From contig NZ_RHLK01000003.1 of the NCBI RefSeq assembly GCF_009757775.1, positions 621,059 to 685,058 on the forward strand: 64,000 nucleotides of DNA, read 5' to 3'. The position numbers were made by a program, and so were the translations under genes. Below the pieces are notes generated by a model. That model made no database searches. It had not been told where the DNA came from and worked only from the letters and a program-made list of their open reading frames with translations. The stretch is from Paenibacillus lutrae. Lineage in GTDB: Bacteria > Bacillota > Bacilli > Paenibacillales > NBRC-103111. Of the stretch, positions 58,425 to 64,000 are shown one piece after another; position 1 is the first letter of the stretch; every line of letters starts with the position of its first letter.

Positions 58425-58715
58425 ATGCATTTGGATGAAGATTTAATAAAATTAATCGTACCTATACTTATTTCTCTGATCCTTACGATTATTATTAGTG
58501 TGAGAAGTATTAGACACGGCAGCTTGAAACCGACCTTATTATACACGGCTCTTATAAATGGTGTAATTCTGCTTATAGGCTTCTTATGGCTCTGGATGAG
58601 TACTCCTGACGGGCTTGCTCAGCTTGCCCAGGCGGGTATCTACGGGATTGCATTTGTCTTCATTCTGGTAATAAATATTGCGATTGTATTAATCGGCAAA
58701 AAAAAATCATTCTGA
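58425..58715 (+). CDS. Small three-helix membrane protein, third gene of the accessory operon
   Basis: The 96 residues have three hydrophobic helices (about 8-27, 38-58 and 68-91), with a basic loop RSIRHGSLK between the first two and GKKKSF at the end. No family is recognised. AGGAG lies three bases before ATG 58425 and nine before a TTG two codons later, so either may be used. It lies 35 bases after the secreted hydrolase-like gene and before a terminator. A membrane anchor, immunity or export-aid role is possible but unproven. Confidence 0.65.
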   Translation: MHLDEDLIKLIVPILISLILTIIISVRSIRHGSLKPTLLYTALINGVILLIGFLWLWMSTPDGLAQLAQAGIYGIAFVFILVINIAIVLIGKKKSF

Positions 58716-58726
58716 GTTCCCAACAC

Positions 58727-58770
58727 AAACAGCTTTAGTCCGGTGTCAGACCGAGCTAAGGCTGTTTTGT
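58727..58770 (+). terminator. Terminator of the three-gene accessory operon
   Basis: AAACAGC (58727-58733) pairs with GCTGTTT (58761-58767), with further pairing inside, followed by a T-rich tail. Confidence 0.7.
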
Positions 58771-58880
58771 TGTCCTGAAGAATAAGAGGGGTTGCCGCGT
58801 ACTGAAATTTCATCATATTCAAGACTGGCGCCGCATAAACTGGTAGCGGTTATTTCTCAACACAAACGAAGGGGATGCTC

Positions 58881-59045
58881 ATGCAAAAATGGTGGTGGAA
58901 AACCCGGTACACTGTTCGGGGCGTGCTTTTCCCGTTGATCTGCATACAATTTGTGCGCACGCTGATCCTTCCGACGGGTCTGGACGTGTTTCTGTTGTTT
59001 GTCTTATTTCTTGCCTACCTCGGTTTTCTGTTAGACATGTATTAA
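58881..59045 (+). CDS. 54-residue Trp-rich membrane microprotein
   Basis: This short gene encodes a basic, tryptophan-rich start (QKWWWKTRYTVRG) and two hydrophobic segments (about 14-31 and 34-51), ending LLDMY. AAGGGG lies about six to eight bases before the ATG, and the reading frame is clean to TAA. No family is recognised. The strong ribosome site and the positive-inside layout support a real gene. It may be a small membrane regulator, but nothing in the sequence shows which. Confidence 0.6.
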   Translation: MQKWWWKTRYTVRGVLFPLICIQFVRTLILPTGLDVFLLFVLFLAYLGFLLDMY

Positions 59046-59120
59046 GACGTCCAAGGGCGCTTATTAATGAAGGAACCGTTCAGCCGCTTCTCAAAACCGG
59101 GTCAATGACTATCCTTGACA

Positions 59121-59161
59121 GCGTAAAAGGGGTGCCTCTGCTGACCGGCACCCCTTTACGC
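59121..59161. other. Strong 15-16 bp inverted repeat without T-run
   Basis: GCGTAAAAGGGGTGCC (59121-59136) and GGCACCCCTTTACGC (59147-59161) are complementary except for one bulged A, around a ten-base loop. Neither flank has a T-run. It lies 76 bases after the 54-residue gene. Nothing else recognisable is seen in 59162-59405. Confidence 0.55.
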
Positions 59162-59405
59162 TTGTCCTATAACGCATGACGGCGAATTTTCCTTATGCTG
59201 CTTCTATAAGAACTCCCAGAAACCCGCTGCCGTTTTCGATGCAGCGCTCTTTGCGATTGATTTTGCGCCTGCGCCGCGTATGATTCCACTGCCGTGTTAA
59301 GGTAATACGCAATCCGTTTGCAGACCTTCAAGCATACTAAGATGAAAGTCATCCGTGAACAACAACCGCGTCTGCGGCCTTCTCCATGCTTAGCATGGAA
59401 AGCCT

Positions 59406-59625
59406 TCATGTTTGAATAATTGTCTCCAGCCTTTGTTCCCGGACAAGAAGAGGTTCTTGCTGCCGCGAAAGAATCGATAATCGTCCGGGATACGCTTCCA
59501 GCCGCTTTGTGATTTCCTTTAAACGAAAGCCGAGTTCTCTATAAAAAAGAATTGCTGCAAACGTTCCAGCTCCTGCATCCCATATAACCGGCAGCCTGCC
59601 TCACTGATTTCACCCAGGCATACCG
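59406..59625 (-). pseudogene. MerR-family regulator remnant, frameshifted and truncated
   Basis: On the minus strand one frame reads EISEAGCRLYGMQELERLQQ, the second half of a MerR DNA-binding domain. At the T6 run near 59540 the frame shifts and continues ILFYRELGFRLKEITKRLEA, then a coiled coil through LVREQRLETIIQT and stop at 59406. The N-terminal helix-turn-helix start and any effector domain are not recognisable. It is a decayed gene. Confidence 0.6.
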
Positions 59626-59793
59626 GAAGATGCAGTGACTCCAAAACAAAGCGAGAGAAACAAGAGGCACGAATGAAGTACGGCAAGATTTAAGATGGAG
59701 CGTTCGTAAATTTGAGGTAAGTCCTGACCACACCTGTATATCCTTGGCCGAATTCTCTCGCTTCCTAAATTTTGCAGCTTCTTCAGTTACCTG

Positions 59794-59832
59794 CAAAAAA
59801 ACTTCCCCGCGTTGTATACCGGGGAAGTTTTC
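59794..59832 (-). terminator. Terminator of the surface-protein gene
   Basis: AACTTCCCC (59800-59808) pairs with GGGGAAGTT (59821-59829). On the minus strand a T7 tail follows. It lies 15 bases past the stop. Confidence 0.85.
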
Positions 59833-59846
59833 TTTCCTAGCTTGTT

Positions 59847-61346
59847 TTACTCTGCCGTGAGAGAGATTGGACTGGCAGCAGCCCAGCCTCCTACAGGGGT
59901 GACCTCATAGTCAACACCGGAAGCAAGCTTGGCATGATTCTGCAGTTCGAACACGCCGACTGCGCCTTGCCGGGTCTGTACTTTGTATTGCGCTGTCAGC
60001 ATCGTGCCGTCCGAGCCTTTCAACTGTACGGAACGATAGGCGAATAGCTCATCCCCCGGATCTTCGGATAGCGTAACGTTAAGCGTGGCCGCATCCAATT
60101 GTGATACAGATGCAATAGTCAGCGGTTGAATCGTTTGAGCCACGAACGTATTGTTCTTAAGTTCGAACCAGTCTCCTGTTACGGAATATTTCACTCCAGG
60201 TACCAACTGCGTTCCGGCAGGCAGACGGAATTTGGGTTCTTGCCTGCCGTCGGTCGACTGAGTGAAACCGACATAATTGACCGTCACCGGCGCACCGCCT
60301 TCAGGTGTCAGTGTTGCCTGTCTTGAAGCAAGCGACGGGATTACTTGCATTTTTTGCCCGTTATACTGATTGTTCTCGTCCAGAATGATTGCGTTCGCAC
60401 CGCGGCCTCCGGCGTATGCAGAGATCAGGTACCCATAATCCACGACCCCTTCTGTGCGCAGCGAATCCACTTCGAAGGTATCGGAAGTTACTTGGCGGAT
60501 ATCACTCAGACGGATTTTCTCCGTACTGGCCGCTGCCGAAAGAGTCTTTAAGCCTTTATAGTTCGTTGTATACGTTGTACCCGCCGTCATGGTTTGTACA
60601 GGAACAATATAGGTAGCAAAAGATCCCGTCTTCAGTCGCGGCTGATTAACGAGCTTTAATCCATGATCAAAAGCAAAATTAGCATTGGCTTCAGCCGTCG
60701 TCTCGTCTTCAAGGGAAAGAGGTGCCGAGAACGTCACTTCGAAAGTAATTGCATTCAATGCTTGTATCGATACGATCTCAGCGGTTTCCGAACGGACAGC
60801 TTTCTTGGAGAGCACGATCAACTGAGCCGTTTCTCCACGCGTGATAGTACCCGTACCCAGATTCAAGCCTTCCATCCAGTACTGAACGGATTTGACATCG
60901 CGCTTCAGGGCTTTGGCAATCATCTGCGCTATATCACTGCTTTCCGCAGGCTTATTCGGCTGAAATTCATCCGCAAGGTCGACGAGGCCGTTAGCCGCGG
61001 CCGTCTCCACATAAGAGGAATACCATGTGTTCCGCTTCCCTTCCTCTTGCTGAACTGTGCCGCTTGGATCGAGCCCGAGCGCGACCACGATCATTTTGAG
61101 CAGCTCCGCATTCGTTACCTTCTTGTCTAATAGCAATTGGCCGCTACCGTATCCTTGAATCACGCCTTCGCTTATCAACTGCTGCACGGCTTGCTCTGCC
61201 TGCTGATTGTCATTCGCCGTCACAGCCTTTTGAATGCTGGCTGCAGGGTTTAACGGTGCTGCCTGTACCTGATAGGGAAGCAATGCACCTCCGCCCATTA
61301 GTGCTGTTAGAGCCAGCATGGCTGCTGTCTGATTTAGCTTGTTCAT
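59847..61346 (-). CDS. Surface protein with degenerate SLH repeats and Ig-like beta domains
   Basis: The 499-residue exported protein has a signal peptide (1-31, MLALTALMGGGALLPYQVQA). Two weak S-layer homology-like repeats follow (about 40-175; QLISEGVIQGYGSGQLLLDK, VTNAELLKMIVVALGLD, ADEFQPNKPAESSDIAQMIA). The C-terminal part is beta-rich, with repeated patterns such as ALNAITFEVTFSAPLS and DAATLNVTLSEDPGDE, like invasin/Ig-type adhesion or Big-domain modules of S-layer proteins. The ATG at 61346 (GAGG ten bases upstream) was preferred to a start 17 codons earlier. It lies downstream of the two-component genes on the same strand, about 125 bases away. Confidence 0.75.
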   Translation of the reverse strand: MNKLNQTAAMLALTALMGGGALLPYQVQAAPLNPAASIQKAVTANDNQQAEQAVQQLISEGVIQGYGSGQLLLDKKVTNAELLKMIVVALGLDPSGTVQQEEGKRNTWYSSYVETAAANGLVDLADEFQPNKPAESSDIAQMIAKALKRDVKSVQYWMEGLNLGTGTITRGETAQLIVLSKKAVRSETAEIVSIQALNAITFEVTFSAPLSLEDETTAEANANFAFDHGLKLVNQPRLKTGSFATYIVPVQTMTAGTTYTTNYKGLKTLSAAASTEKIRLSDIRQVTSDTFEVDSLRTEGVVDYGYLISAYAGGRGANAIILDENNQYNGQKMQVIPSLASRQATLTPEGGAPVTVNYVGFTQSTDGRQEPKFRLPAGTQLVPGVKYSVTGDWFELKNNTFVAQTIQPLTIASVSQLDAATLNVTLSEDPGDELFAYRSVQLKGSDGTMLTAQYKVQTRQGAVGVFELQNHAKLASGVDYEVTPVGGWAAASPISLTAE

Positions 61347-61472
61347 TGTCCAGCTTCCTCTCGCTATAAAGTGGTGTTTGTGTGATGCATTCATCATAAT
61401 CCACCACTCTAAATCCGCTTCAAAGGAAGTCTAAACTTTTTATAAACAAACAGATAAATATCTTCACAGGAG

Positions 61473-62162
61473 TCAGACCGTGAACCGGTAGCCCGCTCCC
61501 CATACGGTCTCAATGAACTGCGGATTAGAAGGGTCCGCCTCAATCTTCTCCCGGATCCGGGAGATATGCACGGTCACCGTCGCGATCTCGCCACTTGATT
61601 CGAAGCCCCAAATTTTATCGAACAGCTCCTCTTTGTTAAACACGCGGTTAGGATGCGCGGCCAAGAACACAAGCACCTCGAATTCTTTGGCAGTGACCGC
61701 CACTTCCCTGGCATTCACGAACACCCGGCGGGATAGTTTATGAATGGACAGCTCTCTAATTTCGATCGTATCCGGTTCTTGCGATTTGCCGCCGGTAAAC
61801 CGCTCATACCGGGACAGATGAGCTTTGGCTCTGGCAACCAGCTCATTGGGACTGAAAGGCTTCGTGACGAAATCGTCCGCACCGAGGCCGAACCCCCGGA
61901 TTTTATCGATCTCCTCATTCTTGGCCGAGACAATTAACAGCGGCACATCCAGCTGCTTCCTTATTTGCCTGCATATCTCGAACCCATCCACACCCGGGAG
62001 CTGGAGATCGAGAATGATCAGATCGTGTTCGGCGCTGCGAGCCCGGGCAAGCCCTTCCAACCCGTCATGGCACAGCTCCACTGTGTAGTCATGAAGCATA
62101 AAGTAGTCTCTCTGCAGTTCTGCGATATAGGGGTCATCCTCTATAATTAAAATCCGCTTCAT
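61473..62162 (-). CDS. OmpR/PhoB-family response regulator
   Basis: The 229 residues comprise a receiver domain with the acidic pocket EDD (8-10), phospho-acceptor D52 (IILDLQLPGVDGFE) and the conserved Lys in DDFVTKPFSPNELVARAKAH, and a C-terminal winged helix (about 130-225, FVNAREVAVTAKEFEVL, ATVTVHISRIREKIE). It starts seven bases after the stop of its sensor kinase gene. The partners form an operon. The signal and target genes are not evident. Confidence 0.95.
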   Translation of the reverse strand: MKRILIIEDDPYIAELQRDYFMLHDYTVELCHDGLEGLARARSAEHDLIILDLQLPGVDGFEICRQIRKQLDVPLLIVSAKNEEIDKIRGFGLGADDFVTKPFSPNELVARAKAHLSRYERFTGGKSQEPDTIEIRELSIHKLSRRVFVNAREVAVTAKEFEVLVFLAAHPNRVFNKEELFDKIWGFESSGEIATVTVHISRIREKIEADPSNPQFIETVWGAGYRFTV

Positions 62163-62169
62163 ACGATTA

Positions 62170-63642
62170 TCACCGACGATCCACAAATATTTTCAAAGTA
62201 AAATAGACACTCGTGCCTTGCCCCGGCTCACTAGCCGCCCAGATCGTTCCACCGTGGCCCTCGATAATCTGCCGGGCAATGGAAAGTCCGAGCCCGCTTC
62301 CTCCCGCCCCCAGACTGCGGGAAGGTTCCTCCCGGTAGAAGCGCTCAAAGATATGCGGCAACGACTCGCGCTTAATACCGGGGCCATTGTCCGCAAGCTT
62401 GACCCTTATATGCTCACCTCGCTCTTCTATCCCGATTGTTATTTTCTTAGGGTCCTGGTTCAGATATTTGAAACAATTATCAAATAAATTCATCATCACA
62501 CGCTTCAGCTTCTCGCGATCCGCAAGCACGAACCGCTCCTGCCGAGGAGCCTGTTCCCAGCTTACTTCAACAGAATGAGTATCGAATTCAATGGCCAGCT
62601 CGCCGACTACGCGATGCAGAAACCCGTTCAGCTCCACTTGCTCGAATGAGAAAGGTTCCTTCTTCAAATCAAGCTTCGAATAAAGCAGTAATTCTTCTAC
62701 CAGTCTCTCCATGTCCGCCGCGCGCGTATGGATAGCCTCGACATATTTGTCGAGCTTCTCCTGCGTATCCGTTACGCCGTCCCGGATCCCTTCCGCATAG
62801 CCTTTTATCGTTGTGATTGGCGTCCGCAGATCATGAGAAATATTCGAAAGCAGTTGCTTGCGGTTCTCTTCATAATGAAGCTGGAGCTGAATAGAGTCGT
62901 ACAGCTGCTTCCGCATTTCCTCGAACGTCATGACCAGCTGGCCCACTTCATCCGTAGATGCAGATCGCAGTTCGAACGTCAAATCTCCATCCTTGATATG
63001 CTCCGCCGACTGCCGCAAACCATCGAGCGGCTGAACGATCTTGCGAGTCACATACCGGTAGAGCAAGAAACCGGTTAATAACAGGATGGCCGTGAATACA
63101 GCAATCAGAATAGGCAGCAGCTTTCGAACCACCTCGGCAAATGGGCTTCTCTCCCGCAAGACGAAGATACTCCCCTTATCATCCTTGGCTGCCGAGAAAT
63201 AGAAATCGAATTTGGCGTACGAGAAAAATCGACTTCCCGCATTTATCGTATTCCGGATGGAATGATTACCTAAATCGTACGGGGGCAGAATCTCCGCAAA
63301 ATTCACCCCTTCAAAGATGGGGGCCGCATAAATGAGTTCGTCATGATTGCGAACAACCAGACCGGCTTGAACCATTTTCAGCTTGAAATCGTAATCCTCC
63401 AGCAGCAGCCGATCCTTTAATTTCTGCGGATCGTGTTTGGCCAAATATTTCAGATCGATAAAGATGGTTTCCTCTTCTTCGGAAAGCGGATGAAGCGAAT
63501 AATGGATCTTGTAGAAGCTGCTAATGCTCCGGAAATCGCCGGTTACCGCAACGGATAACAGGTATGCCGCAGACACGAACAAAATAACGGAGACCACCAC
63601 AACCGATGTAAAAGACAAAAGCAGCCTGAATCGTATAGACAC
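62170..63642 (-). CDS. Sensor histidine kinase
   Basis: The 490-residue membrane kinase has two membrane helices (about 6-31 and 175-197) around an extracellular sensor region of about 140 residues. A HAMP domain (about 197-250) follows, then the HisKA H-box SHDLRTPITTIKG with phospho-His 270, and a HATPase with NLFDNCFKYL, DNGPGIKRE and GSGLGLSIARQIIEGHGG. GTG 63642, with AGAGG ten bases upstream, is preferred; a TTG at 63669 would nearly abut the stop of the preceding gene. The response regulator follows directly. Confidence 0.93.
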   Translation of the reverse strand: MSIRFRLLLSFTSVVVVSVILFVSAAYLLSVAVTGDFRSISSFYKIHYSLHPLSEEEETIFIDLKYLAKHDPQKLKDRLLLEDYDFKLKMVQAGLVVRNHDELIYAAPIFEGVNFAEILPPYDLGNHSIRNTINAGSRFFSYAKFDFYFSAAKDDKGSIFVLRERSPFAEVVRKLLPILIAVFTAILLLTGFLLYRYVTRKIVQPLDGLRQSAEHIKDGDLTFELRSASTDEVGQLVMTFEEMRKQLYDSIQLQLHYEENRKQLLSNISHDLRTPITTIKGYAEGIRDGVTDTQEKLDKYVEAIHTRAADMERLVEELLLYSKLDLKKEPFSFEQVELNGFLHRVVGELAIEFDTHSVEVSWEQAPRQERFVLADREKLKRVMMNLFDNCFKYLNQDPKKITIGIEERGEHIRVKLADNGPGIKRESLPHIFERFYREEPSRSLGAGGSGLGLSIARQIIEGHGGTIWAASEPGQGTSVYFTLKIFVDRR

Positions 63643-63670
63643 ATCTCGCACGCCTCTCAAAATGCTCAAA

Positions 63671-64000
63671 TTAAACCGAACCGCTCACGAGCCGGCCCCG
63701 GTGCCATACCGCTTGACGCTCCGCCCTTCGCGCTACCGCTTCCGCGGAGCAGCTCGCATGGACCAGTACAAAACTTGCCGCATCGCCGGCCTTAGGCCAT
63801 ACCTGCTCACCTTCATGATTCAGCGGCGTTATCCCGCCTGTAATCAATCCAAGAGAATGGGATAAGGCCCCTTCATCCTGATACCCGTACAATTCTGCGT
63901 ACCGCCCCGCTTTCTCCAGTTGATCTCCGTTTCCAAAAGGTGACCAGTGATCCGTAAGGCTGTCTGTTGCCAATTTGACGGTAACACCTTGCTCGACCAG
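63671..64000 (-). CDS. Amidohydrolase (cytosine deaminase-like), C-terminal part only
   Basis: The 109 visible residues are the end of a metal-dependent amidohydrolase. VKLATDSLTDHWSPFGNGDQ contains the conserved metal-ligand Asp and resembles the SDNxxDxWxPFGxGD region of CodA-type deaminases; the composite-strand C-terminus with PLNHEGEQVWPKAGD and VWHRGRLV is typical of the family. The N-terminal metal-binding half lies beyond the right edge. It ends just before the sensor kinase gene and could be cotranscribed with it. The substrate is uncertain. Confidence 0.8.
   Translation of the reverse strand: MVEQGVTVKLATDSLTDHWSPFGNGDQLEKAGRYAELYGYQDEGALSHSLGLITGGITPLNHEGEQVWPKAGDAASFVLVHASCSAEAVARRAERQAVWHRGRLVSGSV

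Noticed and set aside
59160-59405. Small minus-strand frame downstream of the MerR remnant considered as a gene
   Set aside because: Low-complexity basic composition, no ribosome site, no recognisable similarity; more likely decayed DNA.

Overview
This window is a stretch of chromosome from a spore-forming, rod-shaped Gram-positive bacterium, most likely Paenibacillus or a close relative in the Paenibacillaceae. The evidence is the sporulation gene set (spoVB, a spoIID-type gene, bofC, safA, spo0B, spoIVFA/spoIVFB), the Bacillus-like order of the secDF-comN-spoVB, tgt-queA, ruvAB, rplU-prp-rpmA-spo0B-obgE, mreBCD-minCD and valS-folC blocks, surface proteins with S-layer homology repeats, and moderate GC. 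No rRNA or tRNA gene, CRISPR array or intact insertion sequence was seen.

Layout. At 1-9 kb there is a partial CDF metal transporter, separate secD and secF genes, comN with a long acidic extension, spoVB, and several membrane proteins. At 9-18 kb are yajC, tgt, queA, a large SpoIID/LytB protein, a KDPG-aldolase gene with its IclR regulator and two matching palindromic operators, and ruvCAB. At 18-23 kb are a SurA-like lipoprotein, bofC and a very large safA with eleven 60-bp repeats. At 23-28 kb is an amino-acid block (pheB-hom-thrC-thrB-pheA). A NUDIX gene and an aldehyde dehydrogenase gene on the opposite strand separate it from the rplU-prp-rpmA-spo0B-obgE cluster at 30-34 kb. At 34-44 kb are an MFS transporter, RNase G and the cell-shape/division/sporulation cluster mreBCD-minCD-rodA-spoIVFA-spoIVFB, with radC upstream.

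At 44.5-45.4 kb is a gene-free stretch with a long nested hairpin, a telomere-like TTTGGG hexamer array and a 15-bp tandem array. At 45-56 kb are an Rrf2 regulator, maf, a DUF4321 protein, an SLH-anchored amidase, a SPOR-domain protein, murC, folC and valS, the last under a valine T-box leader with a GUC specifier. At 56.5-59.1 kb lies an AT-richer accessory segment. It holds a three-gene operon (secreted alpha-helical-repeat protein, secreted protein with the His/Cys arrangement of permuted papain-like hydrolases, three-helix membrane protein), then a 54-residue Trp-rich membrane protein and a frameshifted MerR remnant. The window closes with an SLH-type surface protein, a two-component system and the end of an amidohydrolase gene.

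Many genes serve envelope growth and sporulation: secretion (SecDF, YajC), wall precursor synthesis and remodelling (MurC, amidase, SPOR protein), elongation and septum placement (MreBCD, RodA, MinCD), and the spore programme (Spo0B, SpoIVFA/FB, BofC, SpoVB, SafA). The most novel candidate is the 56.5-58.7 kb secreted operon. The repeat/hairpin region at 44.7-45.3 kb comes next. All functional statements come from reading the translated sequences; no database search was run.
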